A DNA stretch of 64,000 nucleotides from Variovorax sp. 770b2 (GCF_900115685.1 NZ_FOXJ01000005.1:193594-257593); one strand, 5' to 3'; shown: positions 51,361 through 59,113, numbered from the stretch's first letter. Translations and numbers: made by a program. The notes: generated by a model not told the origin, from the letters alone.

Positions 51361-52647
51361 ATGGACAACTACTGGCGATTCGAAACCTCCGCGGTGCACG
51401 CGGGCTACAACGCAGAAGATTCCCAACGCTCGGTGGCGCCGCCGATCTATGAAACCGCGGCGTTTGCATTCGACGATGCGCAGCACGCCATCGACCTGTT
51501 CGATGGCAAGAAGGCGGGGCTGGTCTACAGCCGCATCGCGAACCCGAGCGTCCAGATGCTCGAAGGGCGCGTGGCCACCCTGGAGCAGGGGATCGGTGCC
51601 GTCGCGATGGCCTCGGGGCAGGCCGCGCTGAGCTGCGCGTTTCTCACCATCGCTGGCGCGGGCGACAACATCGTCGCGTCCTCGTCGCTGTATGGCACGA
51701 CCTACAACCTGCTCGGGCATGTGCTTCCCCAATACGGGATCGAGACGCGATTCGCGCTGCAGCACGACGTGGCGCAGTTGCGGCGCCTCATCGACGACCG
51801 CACGCGGGCCGTGTTCTGCGAGACGATCGCCAACCCGGCGGGCAGCGTCGCCGACCTGGAAGCACTGGCCCAACTGGCACATGAAGCCGGTGTGCCGCTG
51901 ATCGTCGACAACACGGTCGCCACGCCCTACCTGTGCCGGCCCTTCCTCCATGGGGCCGACATCGTCGTGCACTCGCTCACCAAGTACATGGGCGGACACG
52001 GCACCCACCTGGGTGGCGCGGTGGTGGATTCCGGCCGCTTTCCATGGAAGGATCACCAGGACAAGTTCCGCCGTCTGACCACGCCGGACGACAGCCACCA
52101 CCTGACGAACTTCAGCGAGAAGTACGGGCAACGCGCGTTCATCGCGCGCTGCGCCTCGGTGCCTTTGCGCAACCTGGGCGCCATCATGGCGCCCGCGACA
52201 GCCGTGGCGATCATGCAGGGCATCGAGACGCTCGCGCTGCGGATGGAGCGCATCTGTTTCAACGCGCAGTTGATCGCGCAGTTCCTGCAGCAGCACGATG
52301 CCGTCTCGTGGGTGCGCTATCCCGGTCTTGCGGACCATGCCGATGCGGCGCTGGTCGAAAAGTACCTCGGCGGGCAAGGAGCGGGCGTGCTGAGCTTCGG
52401 CATCGGCGGCGATGAAAAAGCCGGCAACCGGTTCCAGGATGCCCTGCGCCTGGTCCGGCGCTCGGTCAACCTTGGCGACTGCAAGACCCTGGCCTGCCAT
52501 CCGGCCTCCACCACGCACCGCCAGTTGTCCGGCGACGACCTGGTCAGCAGCGGCGTGACCACCGACCTGATCCGCCTGTCGGTCGGCATCGAGCACATCG
52601 ATGACCTGATCGAGGACATCGACCGAGCGCTGGCCGCGAGTGCCTAG
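51361..52647 (+). CDS. PLP-dependent sulfur-amino-acid lyase/synthase family enzyme 1
   Basis: This 428-residue enzyme is of the Cys/Met-metabolism PLP family (cystathionine gamma-synthase, O-acetylhomoserine sulfhydrylase, methionine gamma-lyase). Signatures are ETSAVHAGYNAEDSQRSVAP near the N-terminus, YSRIANPSVQMLEGRVATLE, and the PLP lysine K208 in HSLTKYMGGHGTHLGG. Length matches sulfhydrylases (about 430). A second family member is encoded at 53426-54619. In this cluster it could release sulfide for thioamide formation or make an unusual building block. A household sulfur role is possible. Its stop overlaps the convergent methyltransferase by four bases. Confidence 0.85.
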   Translation: MDNYWRFETSAVHAGYNAEDSQRSVAPPIYETAAFAFDDAQHAIDLFDGKKAGLVYSRIANPSVQMLEGRVATLEQGIGAVAMASGQAALSCAFLTIAGAGDNIVASSSLYGTTYNLLGHVLPQYGIETRFALQHDVAQLRRLIDDRTRAVFCETIANPAGSVADLEALAQLAHEAGVPLIVDNTVATPYLCRPFLHGADIVVHSLTKYMGGHGTHLGGAVVDSGRFPWKDHQDKFRRLTTPDDSHHLTNFSEKYGQRAFIARCASVPLRNLGAIMAPATAVAIMQGIETLALRMERICFNAQLIAQFLQQHDAVSWVRYPGLADHADAALVEKYLGGQGAGVLSFGIGGDEKAGNRFQDALRLVRRSVNLGDCKTLACHPASTTHRQLSGDDLVSSGVTTDLIRLSVGIEHIDDLIEDIDRALAASA

Positions 52648-53411
52648 CGGTGCGGCCCTGCCGCGAACCGCCGGTTCGTCGCGAGATAGTTGATCGTGAA
52701 GAAGAACTCGTCCGCCTCGCGGTAGTGGTCGATGCGCTCCAGGCCCAGTGGCGTGATCCGGTGCAGGTCGAACCCTGCGTCGGTGAAGAGGTAGTAGAAA
52801 TCCTGGAAGTAGGTGCGGCTGTCGATGTTCGTTCCGCCGAACTCGAACTGCACGACCTGGGTGGCCGCCAGCGCGTCGTCGAAGGCGCCCAGCGCGTTCA
52901 GTTCATGGCCCTCGATGTCCATCTTCAGGATGTCGATGCTCCGCCGTTCGAGCGGACCGCTCCAGTAGTCGCCGAACCGGATGGTCGGTACCTTCTCCCG
53001 GACGTCGAAGGCCATGCCGTAGTGGTCCAGCTTGCGGCAATGAAGGCTTGCAAGCCCCGAGCCGGGCTTGTCCGAGAAGAGCACCGCCTCGCCCGTGCGA
53101 TCGGACACCGCACTGGAATTGATGGTCACGGACGTGTCGTTGCCGTGCCGCTCGCGCAGGCGTGCGATGTTGGTGGACGACGGCTCGAAGACGTGGATCT
53201 CCAGATCCGGGAAGCGCGCCTTCAACGCGCGCGTGTAGCTGCCCGAGTGGCCGCCGATGTCGACGGCAAGGCGGGGCGCGGACTCGAGCAGTGTTGCGAC
53301 CAACGCCACTTCGTGGCGAACCGTGCCCGAGCCGTATCCCTTGCCTTGCCCATACGCGGCTGCCTTCTCGATGGAGCGAAGCGCCTTGAAAAACCACTGC
53401 GGAGGATTCAT
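52644..53411 (-). CDS. FkbM-family SAM-dependent methyltransferase
   Basis: This 255-residue protein has the SAM-binding loop D51-I-G-G-H-S-G followed by IHVFEPSSTNIARLRERHGN and the FkbM signature DILKMDIEGHELNALGAF. FkbM-type enzymes typically O-methylate hydroxyls on natural products or sugars. It is the last gene of the minus-strand arm. A hydroxyl made by either oxygenase of the same operon could be its target (inference). Confidence 0.88.
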   Translation of the reverse strand: MNPPQWFFKALRSIEKAAAYGQGKGYGSGTVRHEVALVATLLESAPRLAVDIGGHSGSYTRALKARFPDLEIHVFEPSSTNIARLRERHGNDTSVTINSSAVSDRTGEAVLFSDKPGSGLASLHCRKLDHYGMAFDVREKVPTIRFGDYWSGPLERRSIDILKMDIEGHELNALGAFDDALAATQVVQFEFGGTNIDSRTYFQDFYYLFTDAGFDLHRITPLGLERIDHYREADEFFFTINYLATNRRFAAGPHR

Positions 53412-53425
53412 CGACGGGTTCGAAG

Positions 53426-54619
53426 TCAGGAGGCGGTCTTCGGGAGCATCCGAAGCGCCTGGGTGATATCGGCCAGCAGGTCTTCGGCCGCCTCCAGCCC
53501 GACACTGAAGCGCACGAGTTCGCCGTGCAGCGGCTTGATGCTGGCCACGGAGCGCCCATGAGAGAGCACGAGGCTACGCGGTCCTCCCCAGCCGAAGCCG
53601 ATCTTGAACAGCTGCAGCGCATCAATGAAGCGATCGACGTCGGACTGGGCGAAGGCGTCGCCGAACACGAGGCTGAAGATGCCCGCGGCGGCGCTGCAGT
53701 CGCGCTGCCAGAACGCATGGCCGGTCGCACTTTCGAGGCTGGGATGCAAGACTTCTTCGAAGGTGTCGTTGCCTCGAAGAGCGTTGACGAGCTGGCGGGT
53801 CGTGGCGTCCTGCGCGTGGTAGCGAAGCGCGAGCGTATCGAGCCCCTTGAGAACCGATGCGGCATCGTTGCCGGACACGGCGAGGCCCAGCCGCATCGCG
53901 CAGAGCTTCAGGATGTCGTAGACCTCCTGCTGCGCGCAGGTGACCGCCCCCATCACCACGTCGCCGCTGCCGTTGGCGAATTTGCTCAGCGACTGGACCG
54001 AGATGTCGACCTGGAAATCGAACGGCCGCAGCGCGATGCCGGCGCCCCAGGTGTTGTCGATGGCGCTCAGCACCCCCGCATCGCGGGTGCGGGCGGTGAT
54101 GGCCGGGATGTCCGGGAATTCGAAGGTGATCGCGCATGGCGCTTCGATCCACACCAGCTTCGTGGCGTCGGAGAACGCCAGGCTCTCCAGGTCCGTCGGG
54201 TCGTACAGCCGTACCTGCACGCCCCATTCCACCAGTTCGCGGGCGATGAAGGCCCGGTTGGCCGAGTAGACGTTGATCGGGACGAGCAACTCGTCGCCGG
54301 GCTTGAGCAACGCCATGTAGACCAGCGTGATCGCGCTCAGTCCGCTGGGGCACAGGAGGCTGTTGTTTCCGCCTTCGAGCCGTGCGATCCGCGCTTCGAG
54401 TTCGAAGGTGGTCGGCGTCCCGTGGGGGCCGTAGATGAACCTGTCCTTGCGGGTCCAGTCGCGGGCGCGGAAAGCGGCCATGTCCGCGAACACGACCGTC
54501 GCCGCATTGAAGATGCCGGGCTGCATGCCTTCGAAGTCCGCCGTTGGCCAGCGTTCTCCATGAAGAAGCGCCGTCCGCGGCGCCACGGTCATCGCGGCGC
54601 TTTTATCGGGACGCGCCAC
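53426..54619 (-). CDS. PLP-dependent sulfur-amino-acid lyase family enzyme 2
   Basis: This 397-residue cystathionine beta-lyase-like enzyme has YGPHGTPTTFELEARIARLE, PSGLSAITLVYMALLKPGDE, the PLP aspartate in AIDNTWGAGIALRPFDFQVD and lysine K213 in QSLSKFANGSGDVVMG. It differs in sequence from the enzyme at 51361-52647, so the two are not a recent duplication. The ATG at 54619 overlaps the oxygenase gene by 17 bases. An ATG nine codons later (54592) is also possible. In metabolism this family cleaves C-S bonds. In this cluster it may process a side chain or supply sulfur. Confidence 0.85.
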   Translation of the reverse strand: MARPDKSAAMTVAPRTALLHGERWPTADFEGMQPGIFNAATVVFADMAAFRARDWTRKDRFIYGPHGTPTTFELEARIARLEGGNNSLLCPSGLSAITLVYMALLKPGDELLVPINVYSANRAFIARELVEWGVQVRLYDPTDLESLAFSDATKLVWIEAPCAITFEFPDIPAITARTRDAGVLSAIDNTWGAGIALRPFDFQVDISVQSLSKFANGSGDVVMGAVTCAQQEVYDILKLCAMRLGLAVSGNDAASVLKGLDTLALRYHAQDATTRQLVNALRGNDTFEEVLHPSLESATGHAFWQRDCSAAAGIFSLVFGDAFAQSDVDRFIDALQLFKIGFGWGGPRSLVLSHGRSVASIKPLHGELVRFSVGLEAAEDLLADITQALRMLPKTAS

Positions 54620-55337
54620 GGATCGGCGATGCCTTCCACCATCGTGTGAGCGCGACGCGCGTGCCCGCGGTCACGGTCAGCACCTCGTGCCTGAACCAGG
54701 GGTTGGCCGGAAAGACGATCATGCTGCCGGCCGTGGGCCGGATGTCCAGCGGCTCGCCTGTTTCCTGATGAACCAGCGAGTTGAAGCGGAACGTGCCGCC
54801 CGCGAACTCGTGCCTCCCGGTGCCTTGCGGGGTTTGCGTGGTGAGCCAGAGGATGCCCACCAGATGCCTGTCGGGCTTGATGACACTCCATTCGGCGTCG
54901 CCTGCTTCATTGGCGGCGAGCGCGCTGTCGTCGGCATGGTCGCCGATGTGGTCGCCCGTCTGGTAGACCAGGCACTGCTCGTCCACGGCGGTCAATTCAT
55001 GGGTTTCGGCACCCAGGCCCATGCCGGCAACTGCGTCGTGGGCATATGCATGCAGTGCGTCATAGCCCGCCGACAGCGATGGCAACGAAGTCGGGAGATT
55101 CTTCGAGCTCCGGAACTTGTTGTTGACATTCCATGGCGTGAGGCCGGCGTAGCGCGTTCTCGATTCCCAGCTTTGCCCCGCTTCGTGCGCCTTTATCACC
55201 ACCTCGGCCAGGCTTCGGCAGGTTTCGGCATTCAGCTGCGTGACGAGCGGGACCTCGGGGCTCAGCCGCCATGCGGGCGCGCTGCAGTCTTCGATGGTCG
55301 CCTTGCTCAGGCGAGGAGGGAGGAATCTGTAGGTCAT
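54603..55337 (-). CDS. 2-oxoglutarate/Fe(II)-dependent prolyl-4-hydroxylase-type oxygenase
   Basis: This 244-residue oxygenase has the iron triad H134-A-D136 (in VYQTGDHIGDHADDS) and H217 (WFRHEV), plus R227 in GTRVALTRWW for 2-oxoglutarate. FAGGTFRFNSL and AGSMIVFPANPWF between them match the P4H double-stranded beta-helix pattern. It should hydroxylate an unactivated carbon, most simply on the cluster peptide. It overlaps the downstream PLP gene and is overlapped by four bases by the upstream oxygenase gene. Confidence 0.85.
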   Translation of the reverse strand: MTYRFLPPRLSKATIEDCSAPAWRLSPEVPLVTQLNAETCRSLAEVVIKAHEAGQSWESRTRYAGLTPWNVNNKFRSSKNLPTSLPSLSAGYDALHAYAHDAVAGMGLGAETHELTAVDEQCLVYQTGDHIGDHADDSALAANEAGDAEWSVIKPDRHLVGILWLTTQTPQGTGRHEFAGGTFRFNSLVHQETGEPLDIRPTAGSMIVFPANPWFRHEVLTVTAGTRVALTRWWKASPIRGASR

Positions 55338-56026
55338 TGAATCGGTTCAGTGACTGCCTGCGGGATCGCCGCGGCACCGGCATAGGTCGCTTCCGCCGGC
55401 AGCAGGTCTTCCTGCAGATAGGTCGTTACCAGCAGCACCGTGTGTTCCGTGCCCTTGTTGAAGTAGGCATGCGGCAGCACGTTGCTGAACTCGAACAGCT
55501 CGCCGCGCTTGAGCGGTGCGCGATAGCCGCACAGCATGAAGTCGTCTTCCGGATTGAAGCGCAGCGGCAGGATCGTGCGGTGCGATGCCTGGGCTTCCAT
55601 CAGGCCGCGCTGTATGGGCTCCAGCGACAGGTCGACCCTGGCACCGCGAAGGAAGACCGGTCCATCGACATGAAAGCCGAGCGTTCCGCCGGCCCGGACG
55701 ACGTACAGCCCCATCTTGGTGGTGACGCCGCAGCCGTAGTTGGCCGCGTGCATGGCGGACCAGCGATCGATCTGCTCGCAGAGGACCGGATCCTTGAAAA
55801 CCTCGGATGAGATGGCGACCGCGTCGAACTCGAAGTTGGCATCCGCCATGGTCTTGGAGTGAGCGATTTCGCCTTCGTGCATCAGGATGTGGAAGGCGAT
55901 GTCCTGATGGTCGGCGTCCAGCATCACGCCAAATTCTTCCCAGAAGCCGTGGCGCTCGAGCAGCGTCTGCCATGCGGCGTCATCGATCTGGGCGAGCGGC
56001 TGGTAGAGGCGATTGTGGAGATACAT
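55334..56026 (-). CDS. Aspartyl/asparaginyl beta-hydroxylase-like oxygenase
   Basis: This 230-residue cupin-fold protein resembles the Asp/Asn beta-hydroxylase family: GFH119-V-D121-GPVFLRGARVDL, HRTILPLRFN, LKRGELFEFSNVLPH186-AYFNKG and EHTVLLVTTYL. H119, D121 and H186 are the likely iron ligands. An Asn and an Asp in the candidate precursor peptide are possible targets. It is the first enzyme gene after the precursor, 74 bases downstream. Confidence 0.78.
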   Translation of the reverse strand: MYLHNRLYQPLAQIDDAAWQTLLERHGFWEEFGVMLDADHQDIAFHILMHEGEIAHSKTMADANFEFDAVAISSEVFKDPVLCEQIDRWSAMHAANYGCGVTTKMGLYVVRAGGTLGFHVDGPVFLRGARVDLSLEPIQRGLMEAQASHRTILPLRFNPEDDFMLCGYRAPLKRGELFEFSNVLPHAYFNKGTEHTVLLVTTYLQEDLLPAEATYAGAAAIPQAVTEPIQ

Positions 56027-56100
56027 CGATTCCTGGCTTGGCCATTGTCTTGGCGATGGCTGCTCGGCAGCCTCGGGCTGCCGAGCCGTGCGCTCTCAAC

Positions 56101-56283
56101 TCAATACGTTCCGGTGGACAAGGCGTTGCGCACCAATTCGGCGCGGGCCTTCAGGCGGTCAGCCGGCATGGCCTTGGGGGCCGGCGTGGTGAAGTTGACC
56201 GTCCAGGCGGCTTTTGCTGCCTGAGACATCGAGCCCTTGCTCGACTGGGTGATGCCGGCTGGGTTTTGGACCGTGGTGCTCAT
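56101..56283 (-). CDS. Candidate RiPP precursor peptide (60 residues)
   Basis: This 60-residue peptide gene sits at the head of the minus-strand arm, 74 bases before the oxygenases and about 130 bases after the sigma28-like motif D. The N-terminal half is Ser/Thr/Gln/Gly-rich (MSTTVQNPAGITQSSKGSMS), the middle is AAWTVNFTTPAPKAMP, and the C-terminal part is a charged helix (ADRLKARAELVRNAL) ending in STGTY. It has no Cys, so thiazolines are excluded. There are 14 Ser/Thr, two Asn and one Asp. No classical leader motif or double-Gly site is visible. Which part is the core is open: the STGTY tail, or the N-terminal or middle Thr/Ser/Asn segment. Identity as a precursor is inferred from size and context. 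Confidence 0.65.
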   Translation of the reverse strand: MSTTVQNPAGITQSSKGSMSQAAKAAWTVNFTTPAPKAMPADRLKARAELVRNALSTGTY

Positions 56284-56416
56284 GGATGCTCCAGAAGTGA
56301 ATTGACGATGAAAGCACAGGGAACGCCTCGTGCCACCAGCGACTCAGTGCGAATCTGATTCGTCGGCGACAGGCGTCCCGCTGTGAAGCCAAGGGTTTTG
56401 CTTGTGCTTAGGCAAC

Positions 56417-56443
56417 ATATCCGCCTGGATGCGGATTTGTTTA
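56417..56443 (-). promoter_or_regulatory. Sigma28-like promoter motif D (before the precursor-peptide operon)
   Basis: Read on the minus strand: TAAACAAA (56443-56436), 11 bases, GCGGATAT (56424-56417). This copy matches the FliA -10 consensus GCCGATAA at six of eight positions and is the best of the four. GTTGCCTAAG follows, as TTGCCTAG does at motif C. The leader to the peptide ATG at 56283 is about 125 bases. Confidence 0.6.
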
Positions 56444-56533
56444 GCGCGCTTTGAGCGAGCTCCCGTGCGTCGCAAAAATCGATGGGGCGAATTTCATTCT
56501 ATGAAAATGCCCTCCCAAATCGACCGGCCACGG

Positions 56534-57340
56534 CTACGACAACGCCGTCTTCCGCTCCGCACTCCCCGGCTCCGCCAGTTTCCGGTGCTGCTCCGCCAGC
56601 TTGGGCCCTGGCATCACCCGCGACAGCGCCACCTGCATCTTGTTGCGCCACCCCGCGATCACGCCGCTCTCGCCCTTCATCATCGCCTCGAAGCCGGCCC
56701 TGGCCACGTCCGCCGGATCGGCCTTGTCGCTCTGCTGGCCGACGCGCGTATCCAGCATGTCGGCGCGCGCGAAGAAGTGGGTGTCGGTCACACCAGGCAT
56801 GAGGCAGCTCACCGACACGCCCGTGCCCTTCAACTCGTTGCGCAGCGCCATCGCGAAGGAATCGATGAAGGCCTTGCTGCCGTTGTAGACCGCCTGGAAG
56901 CTCCCCGGCTGGAAGCCCGCGATCGAGCCGGTGATCAGGATGCGGCCCTGGCCCGCCTCGCGCATCTGGCGCCCCACGCACTGCACGAGGTAGATGGTGC
57001 CGGTGATGTTGGTGTTGATCACGTGCTGCACGTCATGAAAGTCCTGGTCGAGAAAGCCGTGCCCGAGGCCGTGGCCCGCATTGGCGAACAGCGCGTCGAT
57101 GGGCCGGCCCTCTGCGGCGGCCAGGAGCGCGTCCACGCCGTCGCGCGTGGCGAAGTCGGCGCGCACCGAGGTCACGTTCGCGCCCAGCACGCGCAGCTCC
57201 GTTTCGGCCTGCTCCAGCGGCTCGTCGGCGCCGATCAAGAGGTCATGGCCGTTGCGCGCCGCGAGCAGCGCCAGTTGAAATCCGATGCCGGACGAGGCGC
57301 CCGTCACCACGGCGAGCGGGCGAAGGTCTGTGGTTTCCAT
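56534..57340 (-). CDS. Short-chain dehydrogenase/reductase 1
   Basis: This 268-residue classical SDR has the cofactor loop VVTGASSGIGFQLALLAARN, NAGHGLGHGF, the catalytic Ser/Tyr/Lys in ILITGSIAGF and YNGSKAF, and MPGVTDTHFF. Substrate unknown. It starts 38 bases after the SDR encoded upstream at 57379-58395 and is likely co-transcribed with it. Its stop is about 90 bases from motif D, which points the other way from this gene's end, so it is not clearly part of the peptide cluster. Confidence 0.88.
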   Translation of the reverse strand: METTDLRPLAVVTGASSGIGFQLALLAARNGHDLLIGADEPLEQAETELRVLGANVTSVRADFATRDGVDALLAAAEGRPIDALFANAGHGLGHGFLDQDFHDVQHVINTNITGTIYLVQCVGRQMREAGQGRILITGSIAGFQPGSFQAVYNGSKAFIDSFAMALRNELKGTGVSVSCLMPGVTDTHFFARADMLDTRVGQQSDKADPADVARAGFEAMMKGESGVIAGWRNKMQVALSRVMPGPKLAEQHRKLAEPGSAERKTALS

Positions 57341-57378
57341 GTGGGTCTCCTGCAGGGGTTGATTGAAACGAGCGGCGC

Positions 57379-58395
57379 TCACACCGCGCCCACGCTCCCC
57401 GTCACGGGCAGCACGATGCCGGTGATGTAGCCGGCGCAGCTCGGCGCGGCGAGGAACACGTAGGCGGGCGACAGCTCTTCGGGCTGCGCGGGGCGCTTCA
57501 TGTCGGTGTCCTTGCCGAAATCCTGCACCTCCTCGGCGGAGCGGTCGGCCGGGTTCAGCGGCGTCCACACCGGGCCGGGCGCGATGGCGTTCACGCGGAT
57601 GCCCTTGGCGATGAGGTTGCTCGCCAGCGACTTGGTGAAGGCGTGGATCGCGCCCTTGGTGGTCGAATAGTCCAGCAGCTGCGCGCTGCCTTCCAGGCCC
57701 GTGACCGAGCCGGTGTTGATGATCGAGCTGCCCTTGCCCAGGTGCGGCACGGCCGCGCGCGCCATCTGGAAATAGCCGAAAACGTTGGTGCGCAGCGTGA
57801 GGTCCAGCCGCTCGTCGGTGATGTCCTCGATGGACGCGGCATGCAACTGGAACGCCGCGTTGTTCACCAGGATGTCCAGCTTGCCGAACGCCTTCACCGT
57901 GCGCGCCACGGACTCGCGGCAGAAGGCCGGATCGCGCACGTCGCCCCGGATCAGCACGCAGCGCGCGCCTTCGGCCTCCACGTGGCGCCGGGTCTCCTCG
58001 GCATCGGCGTCTTCCTCCAGGTAGACGATGGCCACGTCCGCGCCTTCGCGCGCATAGAGCACCGCCACCGCGCGCCCGATGCCCGAGTCGGCCCCCGTGA
58101 TGAGCGCGCTCATCCCCTTGAGCTTGTTGCTGCCCTGGTAGTCGGGCGCCTCGAAGCGCGGGCGCAGCGCCATGTCGGCCTCGTGGCCCGGCTTGGGCAG
58201 GTGCTGCGCGGGAACCGGGTTGGCCGGCTGCGGCCGCGGGCCGGCCTGCACGGGTTGTTCCTTCTTCTTGGATGAATCGGCGGCAGGCTTCGCGCGGTCC
58301 TTCGCATCCTGCGCGCGCTGCACGGCGCGGTGCCGGCCGGCGACCTCGGTGGTCTTGTGCGCCTTCGGCTTCGGGGTGGTGCGGGTGGATGCCAT
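57379..58395 (-). CDS. Short-chain dehydrogenase/reductase 2 with basic N-terminal extension
   Basis: This 338-residue SDR of the YghA/general-stress type has a Lys/Ala/Pro-rich extension (about 1-60, MASTRTTPKPKAHKTTEVAG) and then the core, with LITGADSGIGRAVAVLYARE, NNAAFQLHAA, NTGSVTGLEGS, YSTTKGAIHAFTKSLA and APGPVWTPL. Such proteins are common in soil proteobacteria. The substrate is not predictable. The ATG at 58395 begins the basic extension. The frame continues upstream without a better start. Confidence 0.88.
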   Translation of the reverse strand: MASTRTTPKPKAHKTTEVAGRHRAVQRAQDAKDRAKPAADSSKKKEQPVQAGPRPQPANPVPAQHLPKPGHEADMALRPRFEAPDYQGSNKLKGMSALITGADSGIGRAVAVLYAREGADVAIVYLEEDADAEETRRHVEAEGARCVLIRGDVRDPAFCRESVARTVKAFGKLDILVNNAAFQLHAASIEDITDERLDLTLRTNVFGYFQMARAAVPHLGKGSSIINTGSVTGLEGSAQLLDYSTTKGAIHAFTKSLASNLIAKGIRVNAIAPGPVWTPLNPADRSAEEVQDFGKDTDMKRPAQPEELSPAYVFLAAPSCAGYITGIVLPVTGSVGAV

Positions 58396-58579
58396 GGACG
58401 GTGCTCCTGTTGTCGGTGGGGTTGTCTGTCGGATTGGTGCCTTGGAGAAACCACCGTAGAACGCCGCAGCCCGGCGTGCGTAGGAATGTGTCCCGAACCT
58501 GCGCCCGCCACGACAGGCGCTTGCCCCCTGCAAGCGCCCCCCAAACCAAGCACCGGCTTGCCGCGAAGCAAGTTTTTTA

Positions 58580-58599
58580 TAAATAAAAAGTAGTCAATT
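58580..58599 (+). repeat. 20-bp direct repeat, copy 2 (possible attachment-site remnant)
   Basis: TAAATAAAAAGTAGTCAATT matches 19 of 20 bases of the copy at 6579-6598 beside the tRNA-Thr, in the same orientation. The 52 kb between the copies hold all the accessory blocks of the window. Confidence 0.5.
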
Positions 58600-58666
58600 C
58601 AGCGCCGCCACGGCGCGGCTTTTGAGCCATAGGTCATCAGTTATTTTTCCCAGTTGACTTAGTGAT

Positions 58667-58677
58667 CTTTAGTAAAG
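58667..58677. promoter_or_regulatory. Possible operator, CTTTA-G-TAAAG inverted repeat
   Basis: A perfect 5-bp inverted repeat lies 7 bases ahead of the helix-turn-helix gene. A related TTTAGT-N4-ACTAAA lies at 61870-61885 beyond the kinase gene, and both are preceded by GTCATYAGTTRTTT (58633-58646 and 61852-61865). The shared layout suggests a common regulator. Confidence 0.4.
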
Positions 58678-58684
58678 TATTGCA

Positions 58685-59113
58685 ATGGATGAACTGACCG
58701 AAGCCCGTCGTGCAGCGCTGCGCCGCTTTATTGACGGCGAGGGCGGTTATGGCAAGGTCGCCGCCAAGTACGGCCTCACGCCGTCCCACATGAGCTACCT
58801 CTCCCAATTGATTGCCAAGGGCTCCAGCGCCCCGCTGGGCGAGCGAAGCGCCCGCAACTGGCAGGAGCGCCTGAAGATCGAGGGCGACCCGATCCTCCAT
58901 CCGCCGCTGGACCCGCAGGGCGGCGCCGCCGCGGTGTCCCTGCAGACCGTGATCGACCGGCTCGCGCAGTTCCTGCAGGCCGTGCCCTCGGACCAGCGCG
59001 AAGTCATCGCCTCGGTCATCGGCGCGTTCGCGCGCAAGCCGCTGCCGGAATTGGGCACGGCGCTGGTCACGCTGCTGGACAGTGGGCCGGGCAACAGGAA
59101 CTGGAATTCATGA
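58685..59113 (+). CDS. Small helix-turn-helix protein
   Basis: This 142-residue protein has an N-terminal DNA-binding-like region (ALRRFIDGEGGYGKVAAKYG, then LTPSHMSYLSQLIAKGSSAP), typical of phage-type repressor-like proteins of this bacterial group. The C-terminal helical part (SLQTVIDRLAQFLQAVPSDQ) may dimerise. The inverted repeat right before it could be its own operator. The response regulator starts 50 bases downstream on the same strand. Confidence 0.7.
   Translation: MDELTEARRAALRRFIDGEGGYGKVAAKYGLTPSHMSYLSQLIAKGSSAPLGERSARNWQERLKIEGDPILHPPLDPQGGAAAVSLQTVIDRLAQFLQAVPSDQREVIASVIGAFARKPLPELGTALVTLLDSGPGNRNWNS

Larger units (their letters stand above)
58396..58684. other. Intergenic region with direct repeat and inverted repeats
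   Basis: This 289-base gap separates divergent genes. It contains copy 2 of the 20-bp repeat (58580-58599), a GC stem GCGCCG-CCA-CGGCGC followed by GGCTTTT (about 58602-58623), and a perfect inverted repeat CTTTAGTAAAG (58667-58677) just before the helix-turn-helix gene. From 58560 onwards it is noticeably AT-rich. Confidence 0.5.

Noticed and set aside
48524..56283. Nonribosomal peptide or polyketide cluster
   Set aside because: No carrier protein, condensation, adenylation or ketosynthase domain is present. The enzymes are of types that act on ribosomal peptides or free metabolites.
56159..56392. Minus-strand frame overlapping the precursor peptide
   Set aside because: It covers the leader region and the peptide gene in another frame, has a His/Arg-rich product and no ribosome site. 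The 60-residue frame has the better composition.
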